From positions 1 through 64,000 of the forward strand of contig NJBH01000011.1 of assembly GCA_005223125.1 (NCBI GenBank): a DNA stretch of 64,000 bases. Reading direction: 5' to 3'. Under the pieces are notes generated by a model. It was not told the origin of the DNA. It searched no databases and was given only the letters and a program-made list of their open reading frames with translations. Origin of the DNA: Promethearchaeota archaeon Loki_b32. GTDB taxonomy: Archaea; Asgardarchaeota; Lokiarchaeia; Sigyniarchaeales; SOKP01. Position numbers and translations under genes: made by a program. Of the stretch, positions 1-7,356 are shown piece after piece (positions within the stretch are counted from its first letter, which is position 1; each line of letters begins with the position of its first letter).

Positions 1-1
1 T

Positions 2-103
2 GGAAAGGTAAATTCAGAGTCTGATTTCAATGAAAATTCCTTTGAAAAAACTAAATTTATTCAGGAAATTATTAATACCTTTCTTTATCTGCAATTTAGT
101 TAA
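2..103 (+). CDS. 3' end of a protein-coding gene cut by the window edge
   Basis: The first 33 codons read open in one frame from the window edge to a TAA at 101-103. The peptide is polar and then ends in a short hydrophobic stretch (INTFLYLQFS). Nothing in it identifies a family. It converges on the oligoendopeptidase gene, which fits a normal gene end, but a chance open frame of this size cannot be excluded. Confidence 0.4.
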   Translation, partial: GKVNSESDFNENSFEKTKFIQEIINTFLYLQFS

Positions 104-149
104 AAAAAAAATCAAATTTAGATAGATTATATAGAAATATTAACTTTAG

Positions 150-1949
150 TTAGTTCATTAATTCTTCCAATTGATTTACGAATTCTTCATATTGCTTAAT
201 TCCAAGTTCCCAAAATTCAGGTTTGGTTATATCTAATCCTACAATTTTACCAAGTTCCTTGGGTGAAACACTACCCCCACTTGCGAGAAGTTTCTTAAAT
301 TTTGGAGCAAAATCTTTTCCTTCAGTTTTATAGACTTGATACAATGCGTATACAAAAAGTTGAGCATAGACATATGGATAATTATAAAACCTAAAACCAA
401 CTCGGTAATAATGAGATTTCATAGTCCATTCCCATATTAATTCATCAAAAAAATCAACTGAATCTCCGTATATTTTATCTCTACCAGCAACCCATAATTT
501 CGAGATAGTTTGACCATCCAAATATTCATTATTTTTTAATGCGTTGTACATATCCTCTTCGAACCAATATCGGGCACTAACTTGGAATGCAGCCATTCCC
601 GCATCATCTAGAACATGTGCTAAAATTGCTTTTTTGAAACTATCAGAATCAGAAGTCTCTAATAACAAATCAGTCATTAACAATTCACCAAAAGTTGAAG
701 CACATTCGGCAGTAGTATACCCCGGATGTAAATTCAAATAAGTTTGTTTATCAGTGGCTAAATAATCGTGGATAGCATGTCCAAGCTCATGAGCTAAGGT
801 ATAAATTTCCCCTATTTGACCAGCAAAGTTCAATAAAATGAACGCAGATTTTCCTTTATACCAAGAAGCGCAATATGCTCCATTTCTTTTTCCCATCCTG
901 ATGCTAGCATCTATATGACGTTTTTCAAACATGTCTATTGCAATTTCTGCAAATTCTTTATCAAAACCTTCATAAGCTTCTAAAATTAGCTTTTTTGTTT
1001 CATTCCAGGAATATTTCTTATCTGGCATTTCGAGAAGGGGAGCAAGAACATCGGCATAATTTAATCTTGGTAAATTCAAAAGTTTTGCTTTAAGTTTTAA
1101 AAATCTTTGATAAACATGAGCATTCTCTTCGACTGTTTTCATTAAGCTTTCAATAATTTCTTGTTCTGTATCATTAACTATTAGACTATGATGTAAAGCA
1201 TTATTATATTTTCTTCTATCTACAGTTTTCATCCAATCACTACAGATATTTCGTAAAGCTGTAGAAAAAATATATTCATCTTTCCCTAAAGTACTATATA
1301 TTGATTTATCAGCTGAAATCCGCGTTTCTCTGTCTGGATGACTTAATAGAATATATGCCTCTCCATATGATAAAATTTTTTCTTCACCTTCAACCATGAC
1401 ATGAAATTGACGAGTATTAAGCCATTTTCCCTGCAGTTGACTCCATTGACTGATACCATACTGATCTTTCTCCAAAATTAATTGTTCTTCTACTTCGGAT
1501 AATAGGTGGGGATAAGCTCTTGCAATCTTCTCTAGATAATGTTTATAATTTTGTAATGCTGGATCATTAAGTAAATCTTTATTCTCAAAAACAAATTTCC
1601 CAACTTCTAATTCCAAAAATGTTAGTTTTTTATTAACATCAGTAAGAAATTCTATAGTTTTGTTTTTCAAAGCTTCATGTTCAGTTATTTGCATATCTGC
1701 ATCATACAAAATATGAGCAAATGTAAGGAGTTCATCTAATTTTGCTTCAAATTCTTCTTGCCTTTGGAATAACTTAGAAAGGTCACTCGCACTGAATTCA
1801 GGAGGTTTTATCTTTCCTTTATAATCCTTAATAAATTGTTCAACTTGCTTTTTTGAATCCTCTATTAATTTTTCTATTTTTGGATCATCAGGACCAGTAA
1901 ATAATTTGTTTAGATCCCAAGCAATTTCTTCTTTTGTCATTTTAATCAC
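150..1949 (-). CDS. pepF: Oligoendopeptidase F (M3 family zinc metallopeptidase)
   Basis: A 599-residue cytoplasmic zinc peptidase that would cleave short oligopeptides during peptide turnover. The gluzincin site HELGHAIHDYL lies at about residues 385-395; its two histidines and glutamate are the expected zinc and catalytic residues, and the conserved downstream stretch TTAECASTFGELLM supplies the third zinc ligand region. Length matches bacterial and archaeal PepF (about 600). The start ATG at 1949 is preceded in frame by another M (MIKMTKEE), so initiation could be three codons later. It is a single gene, convergent with the fragment before it and followed upstream by GMP synthase in the same direction about 95 bp away. 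Family assignment is firm; substrate range is not visible. Confidence 0.95.
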   Translation of the reverse strand: MIKMTKEEIAWDLNKLFTGPDDPKIEKLIEDSKKQVEQFIKDYKGKIKPPEFSASDLSKLFQRQEEFEAKLDELLTFAHILYDADMQITEHEALKNKTIEFLTDVNKKLTFLELEVGKFVFENKDLLNDPALQNYKHYLEKIARAYPHLLSEVEEQLILEKDQYGISQWSQLQGKWLNTRQFHVMVEGEEKILSYGEAYILLSHPDRETRISADKSIYSTLGKDEYIFSTALRNICSDWMKTVDRRKYNNALHHSLIVNDTEQEIIESLMKTVEENAHVYQRFLKLKAKLLNLPRLNYADVLAPLLEMPDKKYSWNETKKLILEAYEGFDKEFAEIAIDMFEKRHIDASIRMGKRNGAYCASWYKGKSAFILLNFAGQIGEIYTLAHELGHAIHDYLATDKQTYLNLHPGYTTAECASTFGELLMTDLLLETSDSDSFKKAILAHVLDDAGMAAFQVSARYWFEEDMYNALKNNEYLDGQTISKLWVAGRDKIYGDSVDFFDELIWEWTMKSHYYRVGFRFYNYPYVYAQLFVYALYQVYKTEGKDFAPKFKKLLASGGSVSPKELGKIVGLDITKPEFWELGIKQYEEFVNQLEELMN

Positions 1950-2043
1950 TTTATAAAAATAAGATTTTATAGGATCTAATTAATGTACCAATTAAAATCT
2001 ATTAGAAAAAAATTAATACTTGTTGCTAATTAGATCATATGTT

Positions 2044-3603
2044 TTATTCATATTCTATTGTACTCGGGGGTTTATTTGATATATCATAAACCACTCGGTT
2101 AATTCCTTTAACCTCATTAATTATTCTTGTACTAATCTTTTCTAAAAGCTCCCAATTTAATTTAGAAAAATTAGCTGTCATTGCATCTACTGATTCGACA
2201 ACTCGAATAGCACATATATATTCATAGGTTCGAAAATCTCCCATAATTCCAACAGTTTTCAATGGTAAGAACACACAGAAAGCTTGCCAAAGATTTTCAT
2301 AAATTCCCGCTTTCTTAATTTCATCAATTAATATCTCATCAGCATCTCTTAATATATTAAGCTTATCTTTATTAATTGGACCAATAATTCTAACTGCTAG
2401 ACCTGGACCTGGGAAAGGATGTCTTGTAATTATTTCTTTAGGAACACCCAATTTCACACCAATTCTTCTAACTTCATCTTTATATAAATCTTTCAAAGGT
2501 TCGATAATTTCCAACATCATATCATCAGGTAAAGTTAAATTGTGGTGTGATTTAATTTTCGCAGAAGCTTTACTTGTAGCACTTGTTTCTACACGATCAG
2601 GATAAATGGTACCTTGTGCTAAATACTTTATATCAGGATTTGCTTGTTCAAGCTTAATAGTTTTGTTTTCGAAAACTTCAATAAAAGTGTGCCCAATTAT
2701 TCGGCGTTTTTCTTCTGGATCTTCAATATCTTTAAGTCTCTCTAAAAAAAGATCTTCAGCATCTATGTAATGGAAGTTTTTAAATTTCAATTTGCTTTTA
2801 AAAGTTTCTTGGACTTCACTTTCCTCATTTTTTCTCAATACTCCGTTATTTACAAAAATGCAATGCAATCTATCCCCTATAGCCTTCTGGAGTAAAACAG
2901 CAACTACTGAAGAATCTACACCCCCACTTAATCCTAAAATAACTTTATTCCTTGAACCTACATATTTTTTGATTTTTTCAATCGAATCATCTATCCAACC
3001 CTCTAATTTCCACTCTTTTTTACATTGAGCAATTTTATAGATAAAATTTTCAAGAATTCTATTACCTTTTGGGGTGTTGGAAACTTCTGGATGAAATTGA
3101 ACTCCATATAAAAATTTTTCTTGGTTTCCAAAAGCAGCAATGGGACACGTGTCTGTTTTCGCATAAATTGTAAATCCTTCAACCAATTCTGTAATTTGAT
3201 CTCCGTGTGACATCCAAACTACCTCTTCTCTTAAAAGTGAATCAAATAATAAATTGGGATCCAATATTTTAAGTATTGCTTTCCCGTATTCCTTGGTTTC
3301 TTTGCTTTTGATTTTCCCTCCCTGATGATACATAATTAAATGATGGCCATAGCAAATTCCTAGAACCGGAATTTTGTTTTCAAGTGTAAATGTGAAAAAT
3401 TCTTGTTTTAATTTTGGGCTATTATCTTCATAGACACTGCTAGGACCTCCAGAAAGAATAATAGCTCTAGGATTAACTTTCCTTAGGTTTTCAATGTTGA
3501 CATTAAAGGGTAAAATTTCAGCATAAACTCCCAAATCTCTTATTCGACGTGTAATTAAATGTGCATATTGTCCGCCAAAATCTAATACGATAATAATATT
3601 CAT
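2044..3603 (-). CDS. guaA: GMP synthase (glutamine-hydrolysing), single-chain
   Basis: Converts XMP, glutamine and ATP to GMP, the last step of guanine nucleotide synthesis. Residues 1-190 are a class I glutamine amidotransferase with nucleophile Cys in GICYGHH (about residue 80) and the HPEV histidine/glutamate near 170. Residues about 200-390 are the ATP pyrophosphatase domain with the PP-loop SGGVDSSV near 225, and the C-terminal dimerisation domain ends in the typical KPPSTIEYE. At 519 residues it is complete. Many Euryarchaeota use two separate subunits; here they are fused as in bacteria and eukaryotes. The ATG at 3603 begins directly at the amidotransferase core. Confidence 0.97.
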   Translation of the reverse strand: MNIIIVLDFGGQYAHLITRRIRDLGVYAEILPFNVNIENLRKVNPRAIILSGGPSSVYEDNSPKLKQEFFTFTLENKIPVLGICYGHHLIMYHQGGKIKSKETKEYGKAILKILDPNLLFDSLLREEVVWMSHGDQITELVEGFTIYAKTDTCPIAAFGNQEKFLYGVQFHPEVSNTPKGNRILENFIYKIAQCKKEWKLEGWIDDSIEKIKKYVGSRNKVILGLSGGVDSSVVAVLLQKAIGDRLHCIFVNNGVLRKNEESEVQETFKSKLKFKNFHYIDAEDLFLERLKDIEDPEEKRRIIGHTFIEVFENKTIKLEQANPDIKYLAQGTIYPDRVETSATSKASAKIKSHHNLTLPDDMMLEIIEPLKDLYKDEVRRIGVKLGVPKEIITRHPFPGPGLAVRIIGPINKDKLNILRDADEILIDEIKKAGIYENLWQAFCVFLPLKTVGIMGDFRTYEYICAIRVVESVDAMTANFSKLNWELLEKISTRIINEVKGINRVVYDISNKPPSTIEYE

Positions 3604-3806
3604 GATCTTCCTAATCTGAACGAGTTTTAGAATCTGAATTGAATATTAAGTTGATTTAATTTAGATTATATTTAATAAATTGAAATTGTTTAATTCTTAA
3701 TATTAAAAAAGTGTTTTAACAAATTAATTTTTTCAATCAGATTTTTAAAAAAATAGAAGCTATCGATTTAACAAGTTTTTTAGGAGAATTACTTTTTCTG
3801 TCCTAA

Positions 3807-3960
3807 TTTTTTTTAAAATCTATGAATATTTGATTAATTATTTTTCTAATTTTAATTTTTGACAAGAAAAATTTTACTTATTTGCATAAGGCAAATTTCA
3901 ATTTTCAAATCTTTTTTTAAAATCTATGAATATTTGACTAGTTATTTTTCTAATTTTAAT
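3807..3960. repeat. Imperfect direct repeat, two copies of about 50 bp
   Basis: Positions 3807-3857 and 3912-3960 are nearly identical: both contain TTTAAAATCTATGAATATTT followed by GA(T/C)TA(A/G)TTATTTTTCTAATTTTAAT. The copies start about 104 bp apart. They lie in the 476-bp non-coding gap between GMP synthase and the next gene, upstream of the latter's promoter. No gene is seen in the gap. The repeat could be a duplicated regulatory site or simple local slippage. Confidence 0.75.
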
Positions 3961-4027
3961 TATAAAAATTTTTCTTATCTATTAGTGCAAATTTTATGTA
4001 TCAATTCTTTTTTATTTCTTATCAAAA

Positions 4028-4039
4028 GGTTTATATTTA
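4028..4039 (+). promoter_or_regulatory. Probable TATA box for the 4080-10082 gene cluster
   Basis: GGTTTATATTTAG resembles an archaeal TATA element and lies about 45 bp before the first start codon, leaving room for a transcription start near 4060 and a short leader. Confidence 0.4.
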
Positions 4040-4079
4040 GAGAGAAAACTTAAAAATTCTTTCTATAGACAGTGAATGG

Positions 4080-4703
4080 TTGAAAATAATAGAAGTTCTT
4101 GAAATAAAACCTGTAAAGAATAAAAATATAAATTTTTATTTAATAAGAGATGGAGTATTAAATCAAGAATTGCTCGATAATCTTAGCAATATTTTGAAAA
4201 ATGAAAAATTTCGATTCGCAATTATTGATTTTAATGATTTCCAATCCAAAAAACTATATGAAACTCCCTTACATCTTTTTTTGGACAAATTTAAAATCCC
4301 TTATTATAGTGTCGATATCCCTCAACATGTGCGAGATCCCTTATGTGTAGAGATCTTAGAAAAAGAATTATTAATTAATGAGTTAGAAAATGAATATGAA
4401 GATTTAATTTCTGATCCTGAACAAGAGGAATCATTTAAAGCTCAGAATTTAGACTCTTGGATTAATTTATTAAAACAAGAAGTAAAAGATAAAAAGGATT
4501 ATTTAAAACTAACGTTAAAGCCACAATGGGTAGTGAAAAAAGTCTTAGATATTGTAAAAATGATTAAAACCGATAGATTCTCAATTATGCATTTTACTCA
4601 CGAGGAGATTTTCACAGAATTGAAAGAATTGTTTGAGAAGTATAATATCAAGGTCATTAAATTTGATGTAAATAAAAAAAATTTAAAATCTATTCTAATT
4701 TAA
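4080..4703 (+). CDS. Stand-alone paralogue of the N-terminal domain of the downstream dehydrogenase
   Basis: A 207-residue protein with no recognised family. Its first residues (EVLEIKPVKNKNINFYL) match the start of the next gene (QVLELKPLKNKKLKIKL), and both then carry a 'KFKIPYYSVDIPQ/EGIPYSLVDIPE' stretch near residue 75-90 and a similar alpha/beta end, so this is a free copy of that N-terminal domain without the NAD(P)-binding half. The start is uncertain: TTG at 4080 is the only canonical option, while ATA at 4089 is the codon that aligns with the neighbour's ATG. Only 16 bp separate it from the next gene, which has a strong AGGAGG site at 4706-4711, so the two are surely co-transcribed. 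A regulatory or scaffold partner of the dehydrogenase is an inference. Confidence 0.8.
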   Translation: MKIIEVLEIKPVKNKNINFYLIRDGVLNQELLDNLSNILKNEKFRFAIIDFNDFQSKKLYETPLHLFLDKFKIPYYSVDIPQHVRDPLCVEILEKELLINELENEYEDLISDPEQEESFKAQNLDSWINLLKQEVKDKKDYLKLTLKPQWVVKKVLDIVKMIKTDRFSIMHFTHEEIFTELKELFEKYNIKVIKFDVNKKNLKSILI

Positions 4704-4719
4704 AAAGGAGGTTAAAGGT

Positions 4720-6384
4720 ATGCAAGTTCTAGAATTAAAACCTTTAAAAAATAAAAAATTAAAAATAAAATTGGTTGAGAGTGAATTTCCAGTTGATTGG
4801 TCATTAGAAGTACCAAATAATCAAACTGAAGTTCTAGGGGATACTTTTTTTATATCTAGGCAATATTTGGCATTAATTACAGATTTAATAAAAAAAGAAA
4901 GACCTGATTTTGTTGTTGAAGATAAAGGAATACGACCATTTGTAGAAACAAATGGAGATGATGAATTCGTAAAAATATTTAGCGAGGAAGGAATCCCTTA
5001 TAGTTTAGTTGATATCCCTGAATATGCTTTAGATTATATCTCCCTGCCCCTAACTAATAAAAAAGAACTTATTGAGAAATTTGACGTAGAAATTAAAAAC
5101 TATAAAGAAAAGCGGACGGTTTATTATAATGACCTTCATTTCCAGCAATTGGTATTATGGAAGCAATATTTAAAAGATGAGTATAAAGAAGAAGAAAATG
5201 AAATTAGATATAAAATACGTGAAGCATGGATGATGATGGGGATTCTTAAATTTGCTAAATTATTGGACAAGAGACATCTGGTTACTTTGTTTATATGTGA
5301 TAAAAGACATTTTGAGGGGATTCTTTTTTTAGCAAAAGAATTAGATATCGAATGTGACATTATCAACATTAAGAAAATAGCTAAAAATTTTGATAAAGCG
5401 ACTTCAGTTTCGGGGATAATGAAGAAATCAGTTATTGAAATCATGCCAATTAAAATAAAGAAGAAGCCTAAGGAAGAAAAAATAATATATTTTTTTGATA
5501 CTGATGAATATTGTTCTCCATTTGATACTAATATGGGATATGATGCGGGTTTTGATGTGGTTCTCCCTTTCCCCAGGATGACTGCGGACAGAGTGGAAAA
5601 GCTAGTACAAGATGCCATGTTTTCACGAAGGATGGGTGCACCTACAGTCTATTTTATAGGAGGGTCAAATGTTGAAGAAAGCGACAAGATTGCAGATGCT
5701 GTTTTGAATGCTCTTGTACCACCATTTGAATCCCCTGTGATTATAGACCCCCGTGGAGCACATACAACAGCTTCTGCAATTGTTGCTAAAACTATAGAAA
5801 TAGCAAGAATGCATAGAATAAATGCTTTAGCTAATAAAAAACTAGTAATATTAGGTGGGACTGGACCAGTAGGACAAATTTGTGCATTAATCGGATCAAA
5901 ACTTCAAGCAAAAGTGTATATTACTTCTCGTCGGGAAAAGGCCGTTAAAAGTATAGCTGAAGAACTTATGAAAAAAGCAGGAAAGGGTGCCTCTCAGATA
6001 AATGGTGTAGTTGTTATTACTGATGAAGAAAAATTTGAAGTTTTAAAAGATGCGGATATAATATGGTCTGTAGGTAAGGCAGGTATTCAACTGGTGTCAA
6101 AAAAATTGATGAAAAGACTTCCTTCAAATAAAATTGTAGTAGATTTAAATCTCGTTCCCCCTTATGGTATTGAGGGAATAAAACCAAATTTTAATAATAA
6201 AGAGTTCTGTTCAGGAATTTATGGGATTGGTGCGTTAGAAATAGGACGTCTTAAATATAAAATAGAAAATAAGATCCTTAAAGAGGCTACCACAAGAAAG
6301 GGCAAAGTAATCTTTGATTATAATATTGCCTTTAGATATGCAGCAAAAATGATTCTCGGCAGTGAAATTGAGATTATACATTAA
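4720..6384 (+). CDS. MtdA/MtdB-like methylene-tetrahydropterin dehydrogenase with extra N-terminal domain
   Basis: The C-terminal 300 residues (about 255-554) match NAD(P)-dependent methylene-H4MPT/H4F dehydrogenase: an opening 'YFFDTDEYCSPFDTNMGYDAG', a substrate-site region ending DPRGAHTTA, the dinucleotide motif LGGTGPVG near residue 380, SRREKA after the next strand (a pattern that would suit NADP), and VDLNLVPPYGIEGI followed by GIYGIGALEIG. The reaction is reversible oxidation of methylene- to methenyl-tetrahydropterin in the C1 pathway. Residues 1-245 are an additional domain shared with the gene upstream and absent from the roughly 290-residue classic enzymes. It precedes flavin-dependent electron-transfer subunits, which suggests that its NAD(P)H feeds them. 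Pterin identity (H4MPT or H4F) cannot be read from sequence. Confidence 0.88.
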   Translation: MQVLELKPLKNKKLKIKLVESEFPVDWSLEVPNNQTEVLGDTFFISRQYLALITDLIKKERPDFVVEDKGIRPFVETNGDDEFVKIFSEEGIPYSLVDIPEYALDYISLPLTNKKELIEKFDVEIKNYKEKRTVYYNDLHFQQLVLWKQYLKDEYKEEENEIRYKIREAWMMMGILKFAKLLDKRHLVTLFICDKRHFEGILFLAKELDIECDIINIKKIAKNFDKATSVSGIMKKSVIEIMPIKIKKKPKEEKIIYFFDTDEYCSPFDTNMGYDAGFDVVLPFPRMTADRVEKLVQDAMFSRRMGAPTVYFIGGSNVEESDKIADAVLNALVPPFESPVIIDPRGAHTTASAIVAKTIEIARMHRINALANKKLVILGGTGPVGQICALIGSKLQAKVYITSRREKAVKSIAEELMKKAGKGASQINGVVVITDEEKFEVLKDADIIWSVGKAGIQLVSKKLMKRLPSNKIVVDLNLVPPYGIEGIKPNFNNKEFCSGIYGIGALEIGRLKYKIENKILKEATTRKGKVIFDYNIAFRYAAKMILGSEIEIIH

Positions 6385-6406
6385 AATTCTTTAAAGAATT
6401 TTTTTA
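6385..6406 (+). terminator. Hairpin followed by T-run
   Basis: AATTCTTTAAAGAATT is a perfect self-complementary 16-mer directly after the dehydrogenase stop and runs into seven T residues. It may terminate or attenuate transcription between the dehydrogenase and the NfnA-like gene. Confidence 0.5.
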
Positions 6407-6474
6407 ATAACAAAATCTTTTTTTATTGGATTATTCTAACTTAGCAATATAATACTTATTGAAAGTGATTCATA

Positions 6475-7356
6475 TTGCCTTACAAGATAATAGAAAAAAA
6501 GCAACTAGGGAATAGTGATACGTTATATGAGATGGTGCTAAACACACCTTTAATTGCTAAAAAAGCATTTGCAGGGAATTTTGTATTAATTAGAATTAAT
6601 GAGAAAGGAGAAAGAATTCCTCTAACCATTGCAGATTATGATCGAGAAAAAGGAACAATTACTTTAGTAATTCAAGTTATTGGGAAGTCTACATTATTAC
6701 TTTCCCACCAAAATGAAGGTGATGAAATCCTAGATGTTGTTGGGCCTTTAGGAAACAAGATACATATCAAAAAATATGAATATCCAATAATTATCATTGG
6801 TGGTGGTGTTGGAATTGCTCCATGTTATCCTCAAGCAATGGAATTGAAGAAAGTTGGAAATAAGATCATTTCGATTTTAGGGGCTCGTACGAAGGATCTC
6901 CTCTTTTGGAAAGATAGGATGGCCGCTGTAAGTGATGAGGTAATTATTACTACTAATGATGGAACTGATGGCATTGAAGGTTTTGTGACTACTCCATTAA
7001 AAGAAATACTCAAAAAAGAAAAGATAAGCCTCGTCATTACTATTGGCCCTCTGATTATGATGAAAAATGTAGTCTTACTTACTAGTGGTATAGAAGGATT
7101 ACCTAAGGTAAAAACGTTTGTATCATTAAATACAATAATGGTGGATGGCACTGGCATGTGTGGAGGTTGCCGGTTTTCCACTTTAGATGGTGATATATAC
7201 TTTGCTTGTGTTGATGGCCCTGATGTTGATGGTCATATAGTAGATTTTGATAATCTTTTAAAACGCGCTGATAGATTTGTAGATCAAGAGAAAAATAGTT
7301 TGGAATGTTATGATCCTGAATGTAAAGCTTTAGAAAAATTAAATAATGGGAGTTGA
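6475..7356 (+). CDS. nfnA: NfnA/PyrK-like FAD and [2Fe-2S] subunit
   Basis: A 293-residue ferredoxin-NADP reductase-type protein: FAD-binding barrel (RIPLTIADY near residue 45), NAD-binding fold with GGGVGIAPCYPQ near 105, and a C-terminal [2Fe-2S] motif DGTGMCGGCR near 225 plus a further Cys in the tail. This is the architecture of NfnA (the NADH-side subunit of electron-bifurcating NADH-dependent ferredoxin:NADP oxidoreductase) and of PyrK. The neighbouring NfnB homologue decides for NfnA. The start is TTG at 6475, with a weak upstream AAAGTGATT as ribosome site. Its TGA overlaps the next gene's start region, so the two subunits are translationally coupled. Confidence 0.9.
   Translation: MPYKIIEKKQLGNSDTLYEMVLNTPLIAKKAFAGNFVLIRINEKGERIPLTIADYDREKGTITLVIQVIGKSTLLLSHQNEGDEILDVVGPLGNKIHIKKYEYPIIIIGGGVGIAPCYPQAMELKKVGNKIISILGARTKDLLFWKDRMAAVSDEVIITTNDGTDGIEGFVTTPLKEILKKEKISLVITIGPLIMMKNVVLLTSGIEGLPKVKTFVSLNTIMVDGTGMCGGCRFSTLDGDIYFACVDGPDVDGHIVDFDNLLKRADRFVDQEKNSLECYDPECKALEKLNNGS

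Noticed and set aside
3859-4053. 64-codon ORF in the gap before the redox cluster
   Set aside because: It spans the direct repeat and consists of low-complexity AT-rich codons; no ribosome site.
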